A stretch of DNA of 64,000 nt from Bog-159 sp963738375. Its GTDB lineage: Bacteria; Acidobacteriota; Terriglobia; Bryobacterales; Bryobacteraceae. Below, one piece after another: positions 57,578 to 64,000 of this stretch (its first letter is position 1; every line of letters begins with the position of its first letter). The translations under genes and the position numbers were made by a program. The stretch is from positions 558,001 through 622,000 of the forward strand of contig CAVTWL010000006.1 of assembly GCA_963738375.1 (NCBI GenBank). The letters run 5' to 3'. The notes under the pieces are model-generated. The model did no database searches and had not been told where the DNA came from. It saw only the letters and a program-made list of their open reading frames with translations.

Positions 57578-58200
57578 CCCTGGAAAATAGCGGGCAGATC
57601 TACACCTCCCAGGTTTACTTGATTCTGGGTCAATCGAGCCATCTGGAAGATGTCAACACGCTGGTCGATACCGGGCAGGATCCGGCGATATTGAAGAGCA
57701 TTCGCAAGGCGCCCACAGGGGTGGGTAAGTGGCCCGTCGAACAAGTGGTGCTGACGCACAACCACTCCGATCACTGCGCCCTGCTGCCGCGGATCTTGGA
57801 AGCGTTCCACCCCCAGGTATTGGCGTTTTCACCGAATACGGATGGCGTCAGCCGCGTCCTGCGCGACGGAGAATTCATCAAGATGGGCGATGAATTCTTT
57901 GAAGTGATTCACATGCCGGGTCACAGCAGCGACTCGATCTGTTTATACAACGGGACCGAGGGAGTGCTTTTTGCGGGCGATTCGCCGATATTGATCGCGC
58001 GTGGGGCCGGCGCCTACGAACCGGGTTTTCTGGCGGCGTTCGAGAAGCTGTGCGCGCGCGACGTGCGGATAATCTTTTTCGGACACGGTCCACCGCTGCT
58101 GGAGAACTGCAATCAGAGGGTGCGAGAGTCATGGAAGATAGCTGCGGGTGCACTACGTAACGAGGATAAAGGAGCAGAAAATGGCAAGACAAACAGGTAA
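57565..58200 (+). CDS. MBL-fold metallohydrolase-like protein in the chemosensory cluster
   Basis: 211 residues from ATG 57565 (GGGAGG upstream). Metallo-beta-lactamase fold with all metal ligands: LVDTG, THNHSDH (H-x-H-x-D-H), MPGHSSDS, FAGDSP and FFGHGPP. It is nested between a CheR-like gene (13-bp overlap) and the receptor (20-bp overlap), so it is part of this pathway. Related di-iron proteins serve as oxygen sensors for some soluble receptors, but those often have altered ligands; the complete hydrolase motif here leaves enzymatic and sensory roles both open. Confidence 0.8.
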   Translation: MRVVTLENSGQIYTSQVYLILGQSSHLEDVNTLVDTGQDPAILKSIRKAPTGVGKWPVEQVVLTHNHSDHCALLPRILEAFHPQVLAFSPNTDGVSRVLRDGEFIKMGDEFFEVIHMPGHSSDSICLYNGTEGVLFAGDSPILIARGAGAYEPGFLAAFEKLCARDVRIIFFGHGPPLLENCNQRVRESWKIAAGALRNEDKGAENGKTNR

Positions 58201-60715
58201 CGGCCGGAGCGTTGGCCCCGTGCGAAACCAGTCCACCGGCGCCGCCGTTCTGGACCATCCAGTAAACGATGCAGAGGAACACAAGAAGGATTTGCTGCAG
58301 GAGGAGATCCTGCGGGTGGCAGTCGCGATGCAAGAAGGGCGGCTCGCCGAGCGCGGCCGCGCGAACCTGTTTGAGGGTAGCGACCGGGCTGTCGTCGATG
58401 GGCTGAACCGCATGCTCGACGCGGTAATCAAGCCGCTGAATGTCTCCGCCGAGTACGTGGACCGGATCTCGAAGGGCGATATTCCGCCTAAAATCACCGA
58501 CACCTACAACGGCGATTTCAACGAGATCAAGAACAACCTGAATGTCTGCATCGATGCCGTCGGCTCGCTGGTTAGCGATGCCGGGATGCTGGTCACCGCG
58601 GCGGTCGAAGGAAAACTGGCGACGCGCGCCGACGCGACCAAGCACCAGGGCGATTTCCGCAAGATCGTGGAAGGCGTCAACCGTACGCTCGATGCGGTCA
58701 TCAGGCCGCTGAATGTCTCCGCCGAGTACGTGGACCGGATCTCGAAAGGCGATATTCCGCCTAAAATCACCGACAGTTACAACGGCGATTTCAACGAGAT
58801 CAAGAACAACCTGAACGTATGCATCGATGCCGTCGGCTCGCTGGTTAGCGACGCCGGGATGCTGGTCACGGCGGCGGTCGAAGGAAAACTGGCGACGCGC
58901 GCCGACGCGACCAAGCACCAGGGCGATTTCCGCAAGATCGTGGAAGGCGTCAACCGCACGCTCGATGCGGTCATCAGGCCGCTGAATGTCTCCGCCGAGT
59001 ACGTGGACCGGATCTCGAAAGGCGATATTCCGCCTAAGATTACCGACAGCTACAACGGCGATTTCAACGAGATCAAGAAAAACCTCAACAACTGTATCGA
59101 CAACATCAACTCGCTGGTCTCCGAGACCGGGTTGCTGATCAAGGCTTCGGCGGAAGGCAGGCTGACCACCCGCGCCGACGCTACCAAACACCAGGGCGAG
59201 TATCAGCGGATCGTCGCGGGTGTGAACGAGATGTTGGACGCCATCCTTCTGCCCATCGGTGAAGGCAACCGCGTATTGGCGCAGATCTCGGCCGGCAAGA
59301 TCGACGAGTTGATCGCGCAGACCTACAAGGGCGATCACGAGAAGATGAAGCAGGCGGTCAACAATGTAGCTTCCGTGCTGCAGAGCTTGCAGAAGGAAAT
59401 GGCGCGCTTGACGGAGGCTTCCCATGAAGGGCTGCTATCGGAACGGGGCAAGGCGGCGCAATTCGAGGGCGCTTACGCCAGTATTGTCACCGGCGTCAAC
59501 GACATGTTGGACGCCATTTTGCTGCCGATCGGCGAAGGGAACCGCGTGCTGCGCTTGATCCGCGGCGGCAATCTGCGCGAGCGGGTGGACATTGCCTGCA
59601 AGGGCGATCACGAGAAGATGAAGGATGCCATCAACGGCGTCCATACCTGGCTGACCAATCTGGTCGCCTATGTCACCAAGATCGCCAACGGCGACATGAC
59701 AGCCAGCGTCGATAAGGCTTCGAGCGACGACCAGATTCATGAGTGGCTGGTGCTGTTGAAGCAGAATATCAACGCGCTGGTGGACGACGTCAATACGCTG
59801 GCGCAGGCTGCGGTGAATGGACGTTTGGGGATACGGGCCGAAGCGGCCAAACATCGCGGGGATTACCGCAAGATCATCGATGGCTTCAACCACACGCTCG
59901 ATACGGTGGTCGATCCGCTGAAAGTGGCGGCCAACCAGGCTTCGGCGCTGGCATCCTCGGCGGAGGAATTGACCGCGGTGAGCAATCAGATGGCGTCCAA
60001 CGCGGAAGAAACGGCTACGCAGGCGAACGTGGTCTCGGCGGCCAGCGAGCAGGTTTCAAAGAACGTCACCGTGGTGGCGACCGGAAGCGAGCAGATGCAG
60101 GCCTCCATTCGCGAAATCGCCAAAAGCGCCAATGAGTCTGCCAAAGTCGCCAAGGCGGCGGTTGGCGTGGCTGAAACCACCAATAGCACGATCGCGAAGC
60201 TTGGTGAATCGAGCGTCGAAATCGGCAAGGTGATCAAGGTGATCACGTCCATCGCGCAACAGACCAACCTGCTGGCGCTCAATGCCACCATCGAGGCGGC
60301 GCGCGCGGGCGAAGCGGGCAAGGGTTTCGCGGTAGTCGCCAACGAGGTGAAGGAACTCGCCAAGGAGACGGCTAAAGCGACCGAGGAGATCGGGCAGAAG
60401 ATCGACGCGATCCAAACAGACACCAAGGGCGCGGTGCAGGCCATCGGGGAGATCAGCGCGATCATCAATCAGATCAACGATATCTCCAACAACATCGCTT
60501 CCGCCGTCGAGGAGCAGACGGTCACCACCAATGAGATCGCCCGCAACGTCGGGGAAGCGGCAAAAGGAACGGGGGAAATCGCCAAAAATATCGGCGGGGT
60601 GGCCATCGCCGCGCAGAACACCACGCGGGGCGCTACCGATATGCAAAAGGCCGCGCAATCGCTGAGCGGAATGGCCGCGCAGCTTCAGGGTCTCGTCGCC
60701 AAGTTTACCTTCTGA
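58181..60715 (+). CDS. Soluble methyl-accepting chemotaxis receptor with HAMP-type repeats
   Basis: 844 residues from ATG 58181 (AAGGAG upstream). No membrane helix is seen, so the receptor is cytoplasmic. Residues about 25-590 are a chain of HAMP-like units (LNVSAEYVDRISKGDIPPKIT.., NEIKNNLNVCIDAVGSLV.., LLPIGEGNRVLAQISAGKIDELI.., AYVTKIANGDMTASVDKAS); the first units are almost identical copies. The signalling domain follows, with methylation helices and the hairpin tip IAQQTNLLALNATIEAARAGEAGKGFAVVANEVKELAKET. It controls CheA through CheW. How input enters is unclear; the adjacent MBL-fold protein is a candidate partner. Confidence 0.92.
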   Translation: MARQTGNGRSVGPVRNQSTGAAVLDHPVNDAEEHKKDLLQEEILRVAVAMQEGRLAERGRANLFEGSDRAVVDGLNRMLDAVIKPLNVSAEYVDRISKGDIPPKITDTYNGDFNEIKNNLNVCIDAVGSLVSDAGMLVTAAVEGKLATRADATKHQGDFRKIVEGVNRTLDAVIRPLNVSAEYVDRISKGDIPPKITDSYNGDFNEIKNNLNVCIDAVGSLVSDAGMLVTAAVEGKLATRADATKHQGDFRKIVEGVNRTLDAVIRPLNVSAEYVDRISKGDIPPKITDSYNGDFNEIKKNLNNCIDNINSLVSETGLLIKASAEGRLTTRADATKHQGEYQRIVAGVNEMLDAILLPIGEGNRVLAQISAGKIDELIAQTYKGDHEKMKQAVNNVASVLQSLQKEMARLTEASHEGLLSERGKAAQFEGAYASIVTGVNDMLDAILLPIGEGNRVLRLIRGGNLRERVDIACKGDHEKMKDAINGVHTWLTNLVAYVTKIANGDMTASVDKASSDDQIHEWLVLLKQNINALVDDVNTLAQAAVNGRLGIRAEAAKHRGDYRKIIDGFNHTLDTVVDPLKVAANQASALASSAEELTAVSNQMASNAEETATQANVVSAASEQVSKNVTVVATGSEQMQASIREIAKSANESAKVAKAAVGVAETTNSTIAKLGESSVEIGKVIKVITSIAQQTNLLALNATIEAARAGEAGKGFAVVANEVKELAKETAKATEEIGQKIDAIQTDTKGAVQAIGEISAIINQINDISNNIASAVEEQTVTTNEIARNVGEAAKGTGEIAKNIGGVAIAAQNTTRGATDMQKAAQSLSGMAAQLQGLVAKFTF
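58436..59090 (+). repeat. Tandem 273-bp repeats inside the receptor gene
   Basis: Copy 1 is 58436-58708, copy 2 is 58709-58981, and a third copy begins at 58982 and stays near-identical for about 110 bp before diverging. By eye copies 1 and 2 differ at about eight of 273 positions, most of them silent. Each encodes 91 residues of paired HAMP-like units. The identity points to recent duplication or gene conversion. Confidence 0.9.
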
Positions 60716-60720
60716 TCTCG

Positions 60721-60759
60721 GGCGCACGCTCTCGTCCCAGAGGGCGTGCGCCTTTCCTT
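60721..60759 (+). terminator. Rho-independent terminator after the receptor gene
   Basis: GGCGCACGC (60721-60729) pairs perfectly with GCGTGCGCC (60744-60752). TCTC/GAGG pairing extends the stem inward to about 13 bp around the loop GTCCCA, and a T-rich run (TTTCCTT) follows. It sits six bases after the receptor stop and would end or attenuate the cheA-to-receptor transcript before cheY-cheB-cheR. Confidence 0.75.
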
Positions 60760-60815
60760 CCGTTTACCTAAAGTCCCCCCCATACTCCGCCGATTTACTG
60801 CAAGAGAGGATTTGC

Positions 60816-61181
60816 ATGCCCCAGGCGCTGATCGTCGACGATTCCAAAGCGATGCGCATGATTCTTTCCAGGAACCTGACTGAGATGGGCTACGCTGTCA
60901 GCGCCGCCGCTGACGGCGCGGAAGCCCTCGCCCTGCTGAATCGCGAATTCGCGCTCATTCTGGTCGACTGGAACATGCCGCACATGAACGGTCTCGAGTT
61001 GCTGCAGCGGGTGCGCGCCGATGCTCAGTACGCCCCCGTGAAGATCGTGATGGTCACCACCGAAACCGAGATCGATCAGATGGTGAAGGCCATTGCCGCT
61101 GGCGCCGATGAATATGTTATGAAGCCCTTCACCAGGGAGATTTTGAAGGACAAGCTGCGCGTATTGGGATTGATTCCGTAG
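60816..61181 (+). CDS. cheY: Response regulator CheY
   Basis: 121 residues, a lone receiver: acidic pair in LIVDDSKAMRMI, phosphoacceptor Asp in LILVDWNMPHMNGLEL, Thr in VTTETE, Lys in EYVMKPFTRE. It relays the CheA signal to the output, either a flagellar motor or another target not visible here. It starts after the terminator, 100 bp from the receptor, with GAGAGGA as ribosome site. Confidence 0.93.
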   Translation: MPQALIVDDSKAMRMILSRNLTEMGYAVSAAADGAEALALLNREFALILVDWNMPHMNGLELLQRVRADAQYAPVKIVMVTTETEIDQMVKAIAAGADEYVMKPFTREILKDKLRVLGLIP

Positions 61182-61207
61182 GCGGCCATGCTTCGCTAGA
61201 GACCGCC

Positions 61208-62311
61208 ATGCGCGCAATCATTTCCAAAAAAACGATACAGCCCGGTGCGCGGATTCGCGTCCTGGTGGTCGACGATTCGGTGGTCATCCGCCGGCTGGTG
61301 ACGCACGCCCTTTCCGAAGACGCCACGCTCGAAGTGGTCGGCGTCGCTTCCAACGGATCGATTGCCCTCGACCGGATCGCGCAGTTGAATCCGGACGTGG
61401 TCACCCTGGACATCGAGATGCCGGAAATGGACGGCCTGGCGGTGCTCCGGCGCGTTGGCGGTATGACGGCGCGGCCGCGCGTGGTCATGTTCAGCACCCT
61501 CACCGACCGCGGCGCGGCCATGACGCTGGAGTCGCTGGCGCTGGGTGCCGACGATTACGTCACCAAAGCCTCGAATGCGGGATCGCTCGATCGGTCGCTG
61601 GCCAATTTACGGCAGGAACTCGTTCCCAAGATCAAGCAGTTCTTCTCAATCCCGGGCGTGCCGGAGGCGCCGAAATCAGCCGCGGGGGCGCGCACAACGC
61701 CGGCCTCTCCGCTCGCGCTCGCCAGCCGCGCCTGTCTGCCAAAAGTGCTGGCAATCGGTGTTTCAACCGGCGGCCCGACGGCGTTGGGGGCGATTATGCC
61801 GCAGTTTCCGGCGGACTTTCCAGTGCCCATCCTGATCGTGCAGCACATGCCGCCGTTGTTCACCAGGTTTCTGGCTGAGCGGCTGCAAACCGGTACCAAG
61901 CTGCGCGTCGAGGAAGCCGCGGATGGCGATGCGGTGGCGGCGGGCAAAGTGCTGATTGCGCCCGGCGACTATCACATGCAGGTGCGCAGCCAGAATGGCG
62001 GGGCCGTCGTGCGCTTGGACCAGGCCCCCCCCGAAAACTCCTGCCGGCCATCCGTGGATGTGCTGTTCCGTTCGGTGGGAGAAGTCTATGGCGGAGCGGC
62101 GGTATCCGCGATTCTGACCGGCATGGGGCAGGACGGCTTGCGCGGCACGGCGGCGCTCAAGACACGCGGCGCCTACGTGATCGCCCAGGATGAAGCGAGC
62201 AGCGTGGTTTGGGGCATGCCCGGCGCCGTGGCTGGCGCGGGCCTGGCGGATTGCGTACTTCCCCTGGATGCGGTCGTGCCGGAAGTCTTGCGGCAGGTAG
62301 GGAAAGGATGA
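61208..62311 (+). CDS. cheB: Protein-glutamate methylesterase CheB
   Basis: 367 residues. Receiver domain (RVLVVDDSVVIRRLV, phospho-Asp in VVTLDIEMPEMDGL, switch Lys in DDYVTKAS), linker, then the methylesterase: catalytic Ser in AIGVSTGGPTAL, His in LIVQHMPPLFTRFLAERL, and Asp in LTGMGQDGLRG. It demethylates or deamidates receptor glutamates for adaptation. Confidence 0.95.
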   Translation: MRAIISKKTIQPGARIRVLVVDDSVVIRRLVTHALSEDATLEVVGVASNGSIALDRIAQLNPDVVTLDIEMPEMDGLAVLRRVGGMTARPRVVMFSTLTDRGAAMTLESLALGADDYVTKASNAGSLDRSLANLRQELVPKIKQFFSIPGVPEAPKSAAGARTTPASPLALASRACLPKVLAIGVSTGGPTALGAIMPQFPADFPVPILIVQHMPPLFTRFLAERLQTGTKLRVEEAADGDAVAAGKVLIAPGDYHMQVRSQNGGAVVRLDQAPPENSCRPSVDVLFRSVGEVYGGAAVSAILTGMGQDGLRGTAALKTRGAYVIAQDEASSVVWGMPGAVAGAGLADCVLPLDAVVPEVLRQVGKG

Positions 62312-62315
62312 TGTG

Positions 62316-63137
62316 ATGCCGGAATGCGAACTCCAGCCCGACAACTACCGCTTCCTGCAGGACTATGTGTATCGCGAGTCCGGCATCGTCCTGGATGGCG
62401 ATAAACGCTACTTGCTGGAGGCCCGGCTATCGCACATCGTGAAGCAGGTCCGCTTAAGCGATTTGAACCAGCTTTGCGCGCTGCTGGGGCGGGTGTGCGA
62501 TGCCGATCTCAAGCGGCAGGTGGTGGAAGCCATGACCACCAACGAAACGTTCTTCTTTCGCGATCCGGCGCAATACGAGGCGCTGCGGACCGTCGTGATT
62601 CCAGCGCTGATCGCACAGCGGCAGGACACCCGCAGGCTGAGCTTCTGGTCAGCGGCATCGTCATCAGGACAGGAAGCCTACAGCCTGGCCATGATGCTGC
62701 GGGAACTCGGACTGGCGGACTGGCGGATCAAGATTCAAGGCACGGATTTGTCCACGCAGATGGCGGAACGCGCGCGGGCCGGCCGGTACCTGCAGATTGA
62801 AGTGAACCGCGGGCTGCCGGTTGGATATCTGGTGAAGTACTTCACGCGCGTCGGCCTGGAATGGCAGTTGAAGGACGAGGTCCGGCGCATGGTGGAGTTC
62901 AGCACCTGCGATCTGCGCCACAGCATGGCGGCGCGCGGGCCTTTCGACGTGGTCTTCTGCCGGAATGTCTTGATCTACTTCGACCTGGAGGCGAAGCGCA
63001 AAATCCTGGAGGAGATTCGCGGCACCTTGTTCCGCGGGGGATACCTGCTGCTGGGAGGCAGCGAGACCACCTTGAATATTACCAACCAGTTCGAACGCCG
63101 CATCATCGGGCAGACCGTGCTCTACCAAGTTCCTTGA
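62316..63137 (+). CDS. cheR: Chemotaxis protein methyltransferase CheR
   Basis: 273 residues from ATG 62316; a GTG three bases earlier is also possible. N-terminal helical domain (FLQDYVYRESGIVLDGDKRYLLEARL...VVEAMTTNETFFFRDPAQYEALR) and the SAM domain (LSFWSAASSSGQEAYSLAMML; IQGTDLSTQMAERARAGRYLQIEVNRGLP; FDVVFCRNVLIYFDLEAKRKIL; LLLGGSETTLN). It methylates receptor glutamates, opposing CheB. Overlap-close to cheB. Confidence 0.95.
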   Translation: MPECELQPDNYRFLQDYVYRESGIVLDGDKRYLLEARLSHIVKQVRLSDLNQLCALLGRVCDADLKRQVVEAMTTNETFFFRDPAQYEALRTVVIPALIAQRQDTRRLSFWSAASSSGQEAYSLAMMLRELGLADWRIKIQGTDLSTQMAERARAGRYLQIEVNRGLPVGYLVKYFTRVGLEWQLKDEVRRMVEFSTCDLRHSMAARGPFDVVFCRNVLIYFDLEAKRKILEEIRGTLFRGGYLLLGGSETTLNITNQFERRIIGQTVLYQVP

Positions 63138-63147
63138 ACGAGGCAAA

Positions 63148-63618
63148 ATGCAGACGACCTTTTCGCTGGATGTTTACCGGGACGACCTGGCGCTGATTGT
63201 ACAGTCGGTCTTCCGGACCATGATGGACCTGGACGCGTCGCCTTCTGAGAGAGCCTGGACGCACTCGCCCGAAACGATTACGGCGGCAGTTCACTTCGTC
63301 GGAGAATGGCGCGGCGCGGCGTTGGTGGAGTGTCAGGCGGCGCAGGCCATCGACTTCGCCGTCCGTTTCATGGGGATCGACAGGCCGCCCGCCGTGGACG
63401 GCGATGTGCGCGACGTCATGGGCGAACTGGCCAATATGGTCGCTGGGAATCTGAAGTCGCTACTGCCGCGCGGCGTGGATCTGTCGATGCCGTCGGTGGT
63501 GGAGGGCAGCGACTATAGCGTACACATTTGCCACGTCGGCGCGATCGAACGGATGGCCTTCTCCTGCGATGCGGGCGACTTCCGCGTCACGCTGCTCGAG
63601 GTGCAGGCCCAAAGCTAA
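63148..63618 (+). CDS. cheX: CheX-like chemotaxis phosphatase
   Basis: 156 residues. The dephosphorylation helix with E-x2-N appears in DVRDVMGELANMVAGNLKSLLP, with Glu and Asn of GELANMV in register, and MPSVVEGSDY follows as in CheX/CheC-type proteins. CheX removes phosphate from CheY-P. It begins ten bases after cheR and closes the chemosensory cluster. Confidence 0.8.
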   Translation: MQTTFSLDVYRDDLALIVQSVFRTMMDLDASPSERAWTHSPETITAAVHFVGEWRGAALVECQAAQAIDFAVRFMGIDRPPAVDGDVRDVMGELANMVAGNLKSLLPRGVDLSMPSVVEGSDYSVHICHVGAIERMAFSCDAGDFRVTLLEVQAQS

Positions 63619-63640
63619 GCGTTCGAAGCGTGGCCCGTTG

Positions 63641-63646
63641 TATACT
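63641..63646 (+). promoter_or_regulatory. Candidate -10 box of the VOC-family gene
   Basis: TG-TATACT directly upstream leaves only six bases to ATG 63653, so a transcript from it would be leaderless. No matching -35 was found. Confidence 0.25.
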
Positions 63647-63652
63647 CGTGCC

Positions 63653-64000
63653 ATGCCCAATGTCGATAAACATCCCGCCGGAGCTTTTGTTTGGATCGAG
63701 CTAGGAACCACCGATCAAGCCGCGGCCAAAAACTTCTACGGATCTCTGTTTGGATGGGCTGCCAACGACATGCCCATGGGTCCCAACGAACACTACACCA
63801 TCTTCCGGATTGACGGACGCGACGCGGCTGCGGCGTATACCCTAAGTCCTGAGCGCTCAGGCGGCGCGCCGCCGAACTGGATGCCATATATCTCGGTGGA
63901 GAACGCAGACGCGAGCGCCGGCCGGGCGGCGAAAGCCGGCGGGAAGATTCTCGCGCCTCCCATGGATGTTTTCGACGCGGGACGCATGGCGGTGGTTGAA
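63653..64000 (+). CDS. VOC-family (glyoxalase-like) protein, 3' truncated by the window edge
   Basis: 116 residues are visible. The sequence AGAFVWIELGTTDQAAAKNFYGSLFGW is the standard opening of a vicinal-oxygen-chelate module, and YISVENADASAGRAAKAGGKILAPPMDVFDAGRMAVVE is the start of its second half. Such proteins include glyoxalase-like and antibiotic-binding types; no specific role can be given. The gene continues past the right edge. Confidence 0.85.
   Translation, partial: MPNVDKHPAGAFVWIELGTTDQAAAKNFYGSLFGWAANDMPMGPNEHYTIFRIDGRDAAAAYTLSPERSGGAPPNWMPYISVENADASAGRAAKAGGKILAPPMDVFDAGRMAVVE

Noticed and set aside
57565..58200. MBL-fold protein as a beta-lactamase resistance gene
   Set aside because: Context is a chemosensory operon with overlapping genes, and no signal peptide is present; the fold is shared by many other functions.
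58436..59254. Direct repeats that could suggest a CRISPR or satellite array
   Set aside because: The unit is 273 bp, in frame, and encodes HAMP-like domains; there are no spacers.
57878..59425. 515-residue open frame on the minus strand opposite the receptor gene
   Set aside because: It only mirrors the repeated, GC-rich receptor sequence; no ribosome site and no family resemblance, while the plus-strand receptor is unmistakable.
1..64000. tRNA, rRNA, insertion sequence or prophage
   Set aside because: No cloverleaf T-loop, rRNA core, transposase or phage structural gene was recognised in either strand.

Overview
The window is a 64 kb piece of a GC-rich bacterial chromosome, most likely from an acidobacterium of the Solibacter/Bryobacter type. 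Pointers are the VWFA-related secreted protein of the acidobacterial kind (8668-10809), the quinoprotein plus di-haem cytochrome pair (32454-34985), the tandem TolC-like proteins with long Ala/Gly-rich N-termini, and the secreted protein at 6228-7487. No phage, insertion sequence, CRISPR array, rRNA or tRNA was recognised. Taxonomy is an inference from gene style only.

Layout. 1-8.6 kb: two TolC-family outer-membrane proteins, a GMC oxidoreductase, a secreted protein, and a sparse stretch with a small membrane protein and a broken methyltransferase. 8.7-18.4 kb: VWFA-related protein, YkgJ cysteine cluster, MbfA-type ferritin/iron exporter, DUF192 protein, and an AddB/AddA-like recombination helicase-nuclease pair. 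18.4-22 kb (minus): enolase-superfamily dehydratase, MBOAT O-acyltransferase and its SGNH partner. 22-31.3 kb (minus): glnD-glnB nitrogen signalling, an Old Yellow Enzyme, two metallophosphoesterases, rsmE and lptD. 31.4-40.9 kb (plus): RDD membrane protein, cytochrome c plus PQQ enzyme, then a tightly overlapping ccsA-hemA-hemC-cobA/hemD-sdaA operon for haem and cytochrome c maturation. 40.9-45 kb: C45 hydrolase and metalloprotease-like pair (minus), selD, pyrF and a YfcE-like phosphoesterase. 45-53.6 kb: tig, a small secreted protein, clpX, lon, engB, rho, hemH. 53.8-63.6 kb: a large chemosensory cluster (hybrid CheA, CheW, short CheR-like methyltransferase, MBL-fold protein, soluble poly-HAMP receptor, CheY, CheB, CheR, CheX). 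The right edge cuts a VOC-family gene.

Two themes stand out. First, many conserved genes (addA, glnD, hemA, selD, the C45 hydrolase, the MBOAT protein and others) are split by single-base shifts while their protein sequence continues intact in another frame. Several sites look like a lost base in a short homopolymer, so sequencing or assembly indels are the simplest explanation; coordinates given for these genes span the whole reconstructed gene. Second, selD carries a TGA exactly at its catalytic Cys/Sec position, followed by a hairpin with bacterial SECIS geometry, suggesting a selenoprotein SelD and hence a selenocysteine-using organism. The chemosensory cluster is the most elaborate system: it has a receiver domain on CheA that seems to lack its phosphoacceptor, a receptor with near-identical 273-bp HAMP-type repeats, and an embedded CheR-like/MBL-fold gene pair.
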